44,623 nt of DNA, from contig CAZSQG010000026.1 in NCBI GenBank assembly GCA_964608615.1, positions 1 to 44,623 of the forward strand, written 5' to 3'. Below the pieces are notes generated by a model. That model was not told the DNA's origin, made no database searches, and saw only the letters and a program-made list of their open reading frames with translations. This document shows positions 34,449 to 41,760 of this stretch, piece after piece. The position numbers and the translations under genes are program-made. This DNA comes from CALEUX01 sp964608615 (GTDB taxonomy: Bacteria > Bacteroidota > Bacteroidia > Bacteroidales > Marinilabiliaceae). The first letter of the stretch is position 1; every line of letters starts with the position of its first letter.

Positions 34449-36053
34449 TTATCTTTTAATAACAACAAAACCCTTTCTCACTTTCTCTTTTGCCCCTTCT
34501 GAAATGATCAGAAAATAGTAATATGTGTCGTTGGAAAGTTGAGCTCCATTATTGTTTTTTCCATCCCAATCATTTTTGTAAGCTGGATGGCTATATACTT
34601 CATCACCCCAACGATTATGTATTATTAGTTTTACATAGTTGGAATGTTCTATATTATCGACAATAAAAAAATCGTTTTTCCCATCTCCATTAGGAGTTAT
34701 AACTTGTGGAACAAATAATTCGTTTATAGTAATAACAACTTGATCTTTAGAGCTACAATATTCGTTACTTACTAGGCATTCAAACACATTATTACCATAT
34801 CCCAGATTATTTACATTTGTTGATGGAGATTGAGAATCTTCAATGATTCCCATGCCCGATAATAAGTTCCATTTACAGGTTTCTGAAGGTTTTAAATCAA
34901 CACTTATAGTTGTTGTATATGAATCATTCAAAACCTGATCCTGTACTAAATTGACGGAGGGAAGCTCTTGGAAGCTAATTGCTAAATCAGAAAAAGCGAT
35001 ACAATTCTGACTTGAGACAGTACATCTTAGTATATAACTCCCATAATCAGACACTTCAACCGAGTTTGTTTGATTTGAATCGTCTGTTGAAAAAGAAACA
35101 TCACCAGCGCCTGATATAAATGACCAGTTCTGATCACCTTCACTTAACGATGTGTTTAATACATAATTTTTCCCACACACATCAACGTCATTTTCAAAAT
35201 TAATATCTGGAGGTTTGATTACTGAAATATCTGCAGAAGCGATTCCTTTACATCCAAAATTATTAGTTACTTCAACGGAGTATGTTCCCGATTCGTAACA
35301 TGTTATTTCATCTGACGTTTCTCCTGTTGACCATTTGAATTGATCTCCCCCTGTTGCTTTAAGTATTACAGGATCACCTTGGCAGATAACCCCGTCATTT
35401 TCAAATAGGCTGGAATTCTCTGTCATGGTTATTTCTGCATTAACAGAGCAGTTTTCTTGGAAGATCGAAAAAATACTTTCAGTTTCTAGATCATTAAAAT
35501 TACCATAACTGCAACTTGAGTTTAAGTATGGTGTAATGCCGGGGCATTCAAAAACAGGAAAATTTATTGGATTAAGTCCTGGATCAACTGATCCCAAAAC
35601 AAAAACATTTGTTGGATTATTATAGCTAATAAAGGAACCAAACAACTCTGATCCTTCCTTAATAAAATCACCTTTAATTACAATACTTCCTTTTGTATCA
35701 ATAGAAATCTCAGATTTGTTGTTATCATATAAATTCCCCATAATGATTAAAACCCCTTGGTTATTAATTACTAATTTATTTAAATTTCCGAGGGTTAAAT
35801 CGCCTTGAATAACAAGGGTGTCATTAATTGTCAGCACTTTGTTATTACCATATAACTCAAGATTATTATTGCAGGTTATGTATCCGTAAATGGCTATGTT
35901 AGCATCAATTATACTTGATAAAGGTTCCTCCCATATTGGATCCCAACTTGTAGGATCTTCCCAGGTTCCGGTATAATTATTTTTTGATGTAAATGTGGTT
36001 TGTGCCAATATACTTGATCCAATAATTAAGTAAAAACCTAATACACCAAACAT
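34449..36053 (-). CDS. T9SS type B (gliding-motility C-terminal domain) secreted protein
   Basis: Starting at ATG 36053 gives 534 residues with a proper signal peptide (MFGVLGFYLIIGSSILAQ); the frame is open to 36149 but the extra 32 residues (including FFLRKR) are not signal-like. The mature protein begins with a beta-helix-like or G8-type region (LTINDTLVIQGDLTLGNLNK), then Ig/PKD-like domains (GDQFKWSTGETSDEITCYES), and ends in a type B CTD with PQVITPNGDGKNDFF, HNRWGDEVYS and YYYFLIISEG. It should be exported by the T9SS and anchored or released through its SprF partner encoded next door. It is the first gene of the five-gene operon. The start codon is buried in a perfect hairpin (36044-36085). 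Confidence 0.9.
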   Translation of the reverse strand: MFGVLGFYLIIGSSILAQTTFTSKNNYTGTWEDPTSWDPIWEEPLSSIIDANIAIYGYITCNNNLELYGNNKVLTINDTLVIQGDLTLGNLNKLVINNQGVLIIMGNLYDNNKSEISIDTKGSIVIKGDFIKEGSELFGSFISYNNPTNVFVLGSVDPGLNPINFPVFECPGITPYLNSSCSYGNFNDLETESIFSIFQENCSVNAEITMTENSSLFENDGVICQGDPVILKATGGDQFKWSTGETSDEITCYESGTYSVEVTNNFGCKGIASADISVIKPPDINFENDVDVCGKNYVLNTSLSEGDQNWSFISGAGDVSFSTDDSNQTNSVEVSDYGSYILRCTVSSQNCIAFSDLAISFQELPSVNLVQDQVLNDSYTTTISVDLKPSETCKWNLLSGMGIIEDSQSPSTNVNNLGYGNNVFECLVSNEYCSSKDQVVITINELFVPQVITPNGDGKNDFFIVDNIEHSNYVKLIIHNRWGDEVYSHPAYKNDWDGKNNNGAQLSNDTYYYFLIISEGAKEKVRKGFVVIKR

Positions 36054-36085
36054 CCTTTTTCTCAGAAAAAAAAGGATGTTTGGTG
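36044..36085 (-). promoter_or_regulatory. Perfect 17-bp hairpin covering the cargo start codon
   Basis: CACCAAACATCCTTTTT (36044-36060) is the exact reverse complement of 36069-36085, with an 8-base loop. In the mRNA the 3' arm reads AAAAAGGATGTTTGGTG: it contains the ATG at 36053 and the purine-rich AAAAAGG just before it. Folding would hide the whole initiation site of the first gene of the T9SS operon. It could be a translational switch (thermosensor, ligand- or protein-controlled, or opened by an upstream ribosome). Confidence 0.8.
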
Positions 36086-36146
36086 GGTTAAAAAAATGGA
36101 TCAATTTACTATAAAGCTTTTCTTGTATTAACATAGCAATCAAGAC

Positions 36147-36164
36147 CATTTGTTATATTTCAAT
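36147..36164 (-). repeat. 18-bp direct repeat, copy 1
   Basis: CATTTGTTATATTTCAAT on the plus strand occurs here and at 36248-36265, exactly 101 bases apart and in the same orientation, both in the leader of the T9SS operon. The neighbouring base pattern is also similar (GACC before this copy, GGTC overlapping the other). Confidence 0.7.
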
Positions 36165-36247
36165 CAAAAAGATGCATAACCTTTAAGAAAGATTTGTTAT
36201 CACTTAAAAAAGGCCGTTGGAGCTTTAATCATTCAAGCTACAATGGT

Positions 36248-36265
36248 CATTTGTTATATTTCAAT
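36248..36265 (-). repeat. 18-bp direct repeat, copy 2
   Basis: This is the second copy of CATTTGTTATATTTCAAT. It lies directly downstream (in the minus-strand sense) of the candidate -7 box at 36268-36275, so it would fall at the transcription start. Confidence 0.7.
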
Positions 36266-36267
36266 GT

Positions 36268-36275
36268 CAAACGTA
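36268..36275 (-). promoter_or_regulatory. Candidate -7 box of the T9SS operon
   Basis: The minus strand reads TACGTTTG (TAnnTTTG), about 215 bases upstream of the cargo ATG, giving a long leader that would hold both an 18-bp repeat and the start-codon hairpin. A TTTG lies 26 bases further upstream, longer than the usual spacing, so support is weak; an ECF-type promoter is also possible. Confidence 0.3.
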
Positions 36276-36530
36276 TCGTTATTAGTTAACTAAGGATTTT
36301 GCAAATGTTTTACGAAAAATAATACCAATTGTTTGTATTATTACATTAAAAGTGAGAATGTAGTGATAAGTTTCTCTATTTCAAAGGTAAACGGTCGAAA
36401 AAGCTAACACATGCAATTGTTGTGAAGATTTCTGTATTGATATAGTTTCCTTAATTTTTTGATTAAAAAGCTTATTTGGATGCTTGCATTGGATATAAAG
36501 GCCGTAATGGAGATTTTTGTGTTTAAAATA

Positions 36531-36571
36531 GCCTCCGATTAAGCGTTGTTTGCAATCGCTTAATCGGAGGC
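36531..36571 (-). terminator. Hairpin terminator after the sigma/anti-sigma pair
   Basis: GCCTCCGATTAAGCG (36531-36545) pairs exactly with 36557-36571, an 11-base loop between them. On the minus strand the stem is followed by TATTTTAAAC. It lies 21 bases after the stop of the membrane protein gene and probably separates the sigma operon from the T9SS operon. Confidence 0.8.
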
Positions 36572-36591
36572 TGTGTGTTGGTAGTAGGAGG

Positions 36592-37191
36592 TTATTCTTT
36601 TTCAAGCATTAATATTTCATCAATTTCACTATTTAGTTTTCTAAATAGATTCTGAATTGAATACTTAAATGTAAAATAGAATGATAAAATAAAGACAATA
36701 ATAATCAACAACAATGGGATAATTGAAACAAAATTAAACCTAAATGTTATTTTTTGAATAATCATTAAGAAAAACCCAATCATAGCAAAAGGCATTAATA
36801 AATACTTTATTCGTGTTGTTTTTATTTTATATTTCTCAAGTTCCGCAACTGTTTTCTTTATTGATAAAACCGGCATCGTAAAATTAATCTTTCGAACCAA
36901 CTTGAAATATTTGATATCCCACAAATACGTAATTATATAAACAGGTAAGAATAGAGCTAATCCGAAATAAAAATTGGTTTGGAAATGAAACTTAACATCC
37001 AAAATCAGAATTAATGTAAAAAAAATTGCAGGCGATAAAGTATTAAATCCAGCTTTTATTTTAATCCAGTTAAGACGTTTCTCTGGTTTAGAAATTAACA
37101 TCCTTTTGAGAATCTCTTTGTTTATACTGGTATTAGCAGCTATTTTTTTATCGTATTCCTTCCAAATATTTTCTAATTGTATAAGGTCCAT
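36592..37191 (-). CDS. Putative anti-sigma membrane protein
   Basis: This 199-residue protein has a soluble N-terminal helical part of about 45 residues (MDLIQLENIWKEYDKKIAAN), then four hydrophobic segments in two pairs (about 50-70 and 73-95; about 125-145 and 150-172), and a short helical tail. It starts 5 bases after the ECF sigma stop. No zinc-finger (HxxxCxxC) anti-sigma motif is present. The position and the soluble-then-membrane layout suggest that it holds the sigma factor at the membrane, as small Bacteroidota sigma-partner proteins do; this is inference. A terminator hairpin follows. Confidence 0.75.
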   Translation of the reverse strand: MDLIQLENIWKEYDKKIAANTSINKEILKRMLISKPEKRLNWIKIKAGFNTLSPAIFFTLILILDVKFHFQTNFYFGLALFLPVYIITYLWDIKYFKLVRKINFTMPVLSIKKTVAELEKYKIKTTRIKYLLMPFAMIGFFLMIIQKITFRFNFVSIIPLLLIIIVFILSFYFTFKYSIQNLFRKLNSEIDEILMLEKE

Positions 37192-37196
37192 GGTGG

Positions 37197-37703
37197 TTAA
37201 ATTTTAGTGAGTGCTATACTTTTTATTTGATCTTTAATACGAGCAATTCGTGTTCCTACATTTGTTTTCGAAATACCCATAATTTCAGATATTTCTTCAT
37301 GTGAATTGCCGTCCAGATAGAGCAAAATAATGGCTTTATTAATATCATTTAATTCATCAATGCAACTGTATAGTATTTCTAATTCTGATGAATTTTCTTG
37401 TTCTGCAAGCCATGGGAGGCCGTCTTCTTTTTTGAAATCAGCTAATGAGACGAACATTGAATCATTCCTTTTCTTTCGTTTATAATTCATCGAAGTGTTT
37501 ATAGCTACGCGATAAATCCAAGTAGAAATTTTTGAGTCTCCGTTGAAGCTTTTAAATGATTTCCATAATTCAAGAGTTATATCATTTATTAAATCGTCTC
37601 TATCTTGGGCGACATTTGTATATACTCTTGATAATTTTATCAATATTCCGATATTCTTGTCAAGAATCTCCAGAAATTGTTCTTTAAGCTTATCATCTGT
37701 CAT
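37197..37703 (-). CDS. ECF RNA polymerase sigma factor
   Basis: This 168-residue group 4 sigma factor has region 2 at about 10-80 (RDDLINDITLELWKSFKSFN, then STWIYRVAINTSMNYKRKKR for -10 melting and recognition) and region 4 at about 110-165 (LNDINKAIILLYLDGNSHEE followed by the helix-turn-helix ISEIMGISKTNVGTRIARIK for the -35). It lies upstream of its putative anti-sigma gene with a 5-base gap. The T9SS operon begins about 540 bases downstream on the same strand and is an obvious candidate target; SigP-type ECF factors are known to control T9SS genes in Porphyromonas gingivalis, but this link is inference here. Confidence 0.93.
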   Translation of the reverse strand: MTDDKLKEQFLEILDKNIGILIKLSRVYTNVAQDRDDLINDITLELWKSFKSFNGDSKISTWIYRVAINTSMNYKRKKRNDSMFVSLADFKKEDGLPWLAEQENSSELEILYSCIDELNDINKAIILLYLDGNSHEEISEIMGISKTNVGTRIARIKDQIKSIALTKI

Positions 37704-37843
37704 TTTTCATTCTGTTACTTTTAGGTTAATACATCAGTTTGTGTACACTTTATCTAGTTAGTAACAAATCATGTCAAAAAATCACAGGAGTACATCTTTT
37801 TTTTGTGATTGCTTTCAAAGGTCAGGTTTGTGGTCGTATTTTT

Positions 37844-38746
37844 TTATTCTATTAATGTTCTTAGTCCTTCCCTATATGATGGATATTTTGGTTTCCAGCC
37901 GAGTTCTTTCTTAATCAGTTCATTTGAAACCTTTGTGTTCATTGTCAGTGTGTTGAATATGTGTTTCCCAATGACGAGTCTCAAAATAAACTTGGGTATC
38001 GTTATAATTTTCTTAGCATCAAATATTTTAGCTAAATACAACATGAAGTCTTTTACGCTGACACTTTCGTCATCACAAATGATAAATTTTTTCCCGATTG
38101 GTAATTTTTCAATGGCTAAAACATAAGCATTTGCACAATCATCAACGTGTATTCGTGGTAAATAATTTTTGCCTCCGCCAAGTAATACGATTTTTCCGTT
38201 TTTTGCCATTGAAATCATTTTGTCAAACATACCACCATTGCCATATATTTGAGCAGGCAGCATCTCAATGAGAGGAATTAAATTTCTGGTTTTAATATCG
38301 GAAATCATTTCATCGTAGCACTTTCCAAGTTCTGCCATACCTTTTCTTGCAATTGGCCAATTTTCATTAGCCACTTCATTACCTTTTGTTTCGAAACTTG
38401 CTCCAGAAGTTAAAATTAATGGGCAAGAGAGTTTAATGGCAAGTTCAATTGTTTTTTTGAAATATTGTTTTGTGATAAATTCGAGTTCTTTGAATTTTTT
38501 GTGGGAAATCCGGCTTGGCTTAAATGGAACCATTGCAGTATAAACTAAAACATCGAATTTATCAGATATTTCAAGCTTCTCAAACTGTATAATATCACCT
38601 TTAATAAGTTTAACTTTCGATTTATCAAAGGGCATATCATTATCAGGATTTCTAGTAATAATTGTCAGGTCATGGTTTCTTTCAATCAACTTACTAATAA
38701 TGTGTGAACCTAAAAATCCTGTTCCTCCGATTTGTAGTATTTTCAT
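37844..38746 (-). CDS. NAD(P)-binding SDR/epimerase-like protein
   Basis: This 300-residue extended short-chain dehydrogenase-like protein has the Rossmann motif GGTGFLG at 7-13, the GDIIQFE cofactor contact and YTAMVPF. The C-terminal half resembles NAD-dependent epimerases (LLGGGKNYLPRIHVDDCANA; ends WKPKYPSYREGLRTLIE). The expected catalytic YxxxK is not seen at the usual place (the local sequence is AELGKCYDEMIS), so it belongs to the atypical group and may only bind NAD(P). It is monocistronic, 41 bases after the serine hydrolase start region on the same strand, so the two may be co-transcribed. The substrate is unknown. Confidence 0.8.
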   Translation of the reverse strand: MKILQIGGTGFLGSHIISKLIERNHDLTIITRNPDNDMPFDKSKVKLIKGDIIQFEKLEISDKFDVLVYTAMVPFKPSRISHKKFKELEFITKQYFKKTIELAIKLSCPLILTSGASFETKGNEVANENWPIARKGMAELGKCYDEMISDIKTRNLIPLIEMLPAQIYGNGGMFDKMISMAKNGKIVLLGGGKNYLPRIHVDDCANAYVLAIEKLPIGKKFIICDDESVSVKDFMLYLAKIFDAKKIITIPKFILRLVIGKHIFNTLTMNTKVSNELIKKELGWKPKYPSYREGLRTLIE

Positions 38747-38787
38747 AATTTGGCTCTATTGTGTGCTGTGCCATGTTGCATTTTATC

Positions 38788-39912
38788 TTACTCATTCTTA
38801 ATTTTGGATAGTTCTTTGTCGATTGCAATTAGTTGTCCAATAATCTTATCACATATTATACTTGAATTTTCATCACATGAGTTAGTTGCAACAATAAAGC
38901 TCCTATTTAATTCAGGAGCAATCCAAACTGTAGTGAACCACGTTGTATTGCTTCCACTATGGCTGAAAGCTTTTCCCTGTGCCCATTCTCTTTCAACAAC
39001 AATCCATCCTCCTGCATAGTCTCCAATTGGTGTAACCAATTTAGTTAATTGATTATCACTTAATATAGATGGGCTGTTATGAGGTAATTGCATGGCAATG
39101 AATTTTGCCCAATCGGCAATTGTACAATGAACTCTACCGGCCGAACCAAGAGCTTCAGCATTATCAATGAATGTAGATTGCCATTTCCCATTTAATTTTA
39201 TATGCCCGTTTGGCTGACTTTCGTTATCATGCGTACAAACAGGGCCAAAACCGGCAGATGTCATGCCTAATGGGTTGAACAAACGATTCCTCATCAGGTT
39301 TTCCCAGGTCAATCCGGTTAATTTTTCTGCCATACACCCAGCAATCATATAACCAAGGTTTGAATACAAATATTCTCCATTCTTTAAACCTGATGGTTCT
39401 TTCAGGTTTTCTTTTAAAATCATTAATCTACGTTCTTTGATATTTATATTGGTGTATGCCCACCAGTTCTTTGCATTTGCCGGAACACCTGATCGATGAA
39501 CAAGTAATTGCCAAAGAGTAACTTTGTGGTAATCATGATGAATACTATCGCTTAATTCAGGGAATACTTCAATTAATGTTGTTTCCCATGAAAGTATTTT
39601 GTCAGCTACAAGTGTTGCTATCATAGCACTTGTCATTGATTTTGTACACGAGCCAATATGGATTTTATCATTAATTGTAAATTTCTTGTTTGAGTTGATA
39701 TTGCGTACACCATAAGAGCTAATTGCAAAAACACCGCTATTGTCCATAATTGCAGCTATAACACCTGGGATGCCTTCTTTATTTACAATTTGCTTAAGGG
39801 AGTCATGTATCATAATAGCTCCCTTGTGTGAATATGAAACGAGATTGTTTTGAGAGTAGCTAATATTTGCTATCACTATAAATAATGCTATTGTTGTTAT
39901 TGTTCTCATCAT
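38788..39912 (-). CDS. Beta-lactamase-fold serine hydrolase (class C / peptidase S12 type)
   Basis: This 374-residue secreted enzyme has signal peptide MMRTITTIALFIVIANISYSQ. The active-site SxxK is SCTK with Ser88 and Lys91, the second motif is YSN (in YLYSNLGYMIAG), and the third is HSGSN near residue 325, replacing KTG as in many esterases and D-aminopeptidases of this fold. It is therefore more likely an esterase, D-amino-acid peptidase or peptidoglycan-active enzyme than an antibiotic-hydrolysing beta-lactamase. It diverges from the DUF6057-like gene; 208 bases between them hold no visible element. The SDR gene follows 41 bases downstream on the same strand. Confidence 0.88.
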   Translation of the reverse strand: MMRTITTIALFIVIANISYSQNNLVSYSHKGAIMIHDSLKQIVNKEGIPGVIAAIMDNSGVFAISSYGVRNINSNKKFTINDKIHIGSCTKSMTSAMIATLVADKILSWETTLIEVFPELSDSIHHDYHKVTLWQLLVHRSGVPANAKNWWAYTNINIKERRLMILKENLKEPSGLKNGEYLYSNLGYMIAGCMAEKLTGLTWENLMRNRLFNPLGMTSAGFGPVCTHDNESQPNGHIKLNGKWQSTFIDNAEALGSAGRVHCTIADWAKFIAMQLPHNSPSILSDNQLTKLVTPIGDYAGGWIVVEREWAQGKAFSHSGSNTTWFTTVWIAPELNRSFIVATNSCDENSSIICDKIIGQLIAIDKELSKIKNE

Positions 39913-40120
39913 GCAATTGTCACAAACGGTTTAGTAATAGAAGTTGTTGGTTCCTTATCTTGCGCTGAATTTGGAAAATGAATATATGTAATATTAGTCA
40001 ATAAATATGACTCTGCGTGGTGTGCATGGATAATCCGGAACATGCTTTGTTGATTTATTTTTAAATCGGTAATCCTCATGTTCTAATAAATACTATTTTT
40101 ATGACCGAAACGGATAAAGA

Positions 40121-41608
40121 ATGAATTCACGTAAGTCCAACAAAAACAGCACTTCCAGATCATCCTTGTTTTGTAAAGCCGAATTAAGTAGCAATCTTCA
40201 ACAATTGTGTCTTATAGCTTTTTTGGCATTTGCGCTTTATATGATTCTGTTTTGTAATGGATTCTTTTTTAAATGGGCCGAAAGTCTTTCTATATTTATT
40301 AATTCCGGGTATTTCTTTCTTGATTGTATGCGTTTTGCCGGTGGGTTGCTTACTTATTCAGGGGCTTTTCTTACTCAGTTTTACTATTTCCCAGTATTAG
40401 GAAGTATAATTTTTATTGCATTATTGCTATTGATCAGATATTTATCAGTTATAGCTTTTGATATTCCTATAAAATGGAGGGTTCTGGCGTATGTTCCACC
40501 TCTTATGCTTCTACTCTCGGTTACCCAACTTGGCTATGTGTGGCTCACATTAAAGTCGCCCGGCTATTTTTTTTCCAATACACTGGGCGTTATTGTCTGT
40601 CTGTTTGTCTTCAAAGTCTATCGACTAATTACTGGAATGGGTTGGCGTATTGCCCTGATAGTATTCTTTATTATTGTGGGATATCCTCTTTTCGGATTTT
40701 ACGCCCTGCTTGCTGCGTCTTTATTTGTGATTTACGAATTGCGTCTCTTTTTCGCAGACAGGAGTTATCAGCACTTTTTGCCCATTTTTACCGGGGCAGT
40801 ATTGGTTATTGCCGTCCCCCAGGTTTATTATAATCATGTATACAGTTACATGCAGTATATTCATATTTATATTGCCGGATTGCCCCGTTTTGCCTTTGAT
40901 TTAAAAGAAATAATCTTTTGGGTTCCTTTTATTGTGTTGTTTGCAACATTTTTTTTATTTCCAGCCTTTGCTGTCAGGAAGAAAGACACACAACCTAAAA
41001 TTCATAAATCCTACGTTCCTTTATTGGTGCTTGTTTCAAGCATGGTGGTGGTTTATTTCTTTTCGTTTAGAGATGCTAATTTTAAGACAGAAATCAAAAT
41101 GGCTTCGGCAATGGAAAGGAACAATTTTAGCGAGGTCGTTTTTTACGCTGATCGGGTTCAGGAAATACCTACTCGTAACATCGTTCTGAATAATAATCTT
41201 GCTCGATTGGCAATAGGGCAGCCCGAAAACAGAAGACTTAATTTAAATAATACCGCAAAACCCACATGTGTTAGGCCTTCGATGCCCNNNNNNNNNNTAC
41301 ATATGAGCGGCCGGCCGTTGTTTTATTTAACAGGGCAAATTAACGATTGCTACCATTGGTGTATGGAAGATATGGTTGAATATGGTATGAGAGTGTTTTC
41401 GCTGAAATATATGGTGAAATGCGCTATTGTGAATGGGGAATACGCATTGGCCCGGAAATACAACGCGATTCTGTCCGAAACCATGTTCTACCGTAAGTGG
41501 GCTGATAAGTACCAGACTTACATCGACAATCCCAGTCTCACAGAAAACGATAGTGAAATAAAAGCAATACGGAGTCTTTCTGTTCAGGGAGTCTCATCAG
41601 ATTTTTGA
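40121..41608 (+). CDS. DUF6057-like membrane protein, interrupted by assembly gap
   Basis: This is a polytopic membrane protein with about ten hydrophobic segments in residues 30-330, then a soluble helical region containing GQINDCYHWCMEDMVEYGMR and KYMVKCAIVNGEYALARKYN, as in the Bacteroidota DUF6057 family (function unknown). Ten N at 41288-41297 fall inside the frame; the N count is arbitrary, so the frame across the gap is not proven. Just before the gap the sequence (LARLAIGQPENRRLNLNNTA) departs from the family pattern, and after 41600 it stops early (SVQGVSSDF), so part of the middle and probably the C-terminus are missing or garbled. It converges with the TolB-like haem lipoprotein gene. 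Confidence 0.7.
   Translation: MNSRKSNKNSTSRSSLFCKAELSSNLQQLCLIAFLAFALYMILFCNGFFFKWAESLSIFINSGYFFLDCMRFAGGLLTYSGAFLTQFYYFPVLGSIIFIALLLLIRYLSVIAFDIPIKWRVLAYVPPLMLLLSVTQLGYVWLTLKSPGYFFSNTLGVIVCLFVFKVYRLITGMGWRIALIVFFIIVGYPLFGFYALLAASLFVIYELRLFFADRSYQHFLPIFTGAVLVIAVPQVYYNHVYSYMQYIHIYIAGLPRFAFDLKEIIFWVPFIVLFATFFLFPAFAVRKKDTQPKIHKSYVPLLVLVSSMVVVYFFSFRDANFKTEIKMASAMERNNFSEVVFYADRVQEIPTRNIVLNNNLARLAIGQPENRRLNLNNTAKPTCVRPSMPXXXXHMSGRPLFYLTGQINDCYHWCMEDMVEYGMRVFSLKYMVKCAIVNGEYALARKYNAILSETMFYRKWADKYQTYIDNPSLTENDSEIKAIRSLSVQGVSSDF
41288..41297. other. Assembly gap (10 N)
   Basis: Ten unknown bases lie within the DUF6057-like gene. The true length is unknown, and sequence on either side may be unreliable. 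Confidence 0.99.
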
Positions 41609-41760
41609 TTTTCCCGGGGTGCTTTCTTACAAGTCAAATACCCTCATCCCCCAAAGATCATTCTGCTGGCGGTAGTGTGCAGGCCCGGATGACTTATCGA
41701 AATGGAAGGCATGGGCATATATATCAACAGAGACTAACGCTTAAAGCAATTTTAGGCACA

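Noticed and set aside
36054..36149. N-terminal extension of the type B cargo
   Set aside because: It would place the signal peptide 33 residues inside the protein; ATG 36053 gives a normal one, although it lies in a hairpin.
36147..36265. CRISPR-like repeats in the T9SS leader
   Set aside because: Only two 18-bp copies, 101 bases apart, with no third unit and no cas genes.
36381..36605. Minus-strand ORF of 74 codons after the anti-sigma-like gene
   Set aside because: It overlaps the end of that gene and runs through a perfect 15-bp terminator hairpin; the protein is compositionally unremarkable.
38788..39912. Antibiotic-resistance beta-lactamase
   Set aside because: The SxxK/YxN/HSG pattern fits general S12 esterases and peptidases; no evidence for beta-lactam hydrolysis.
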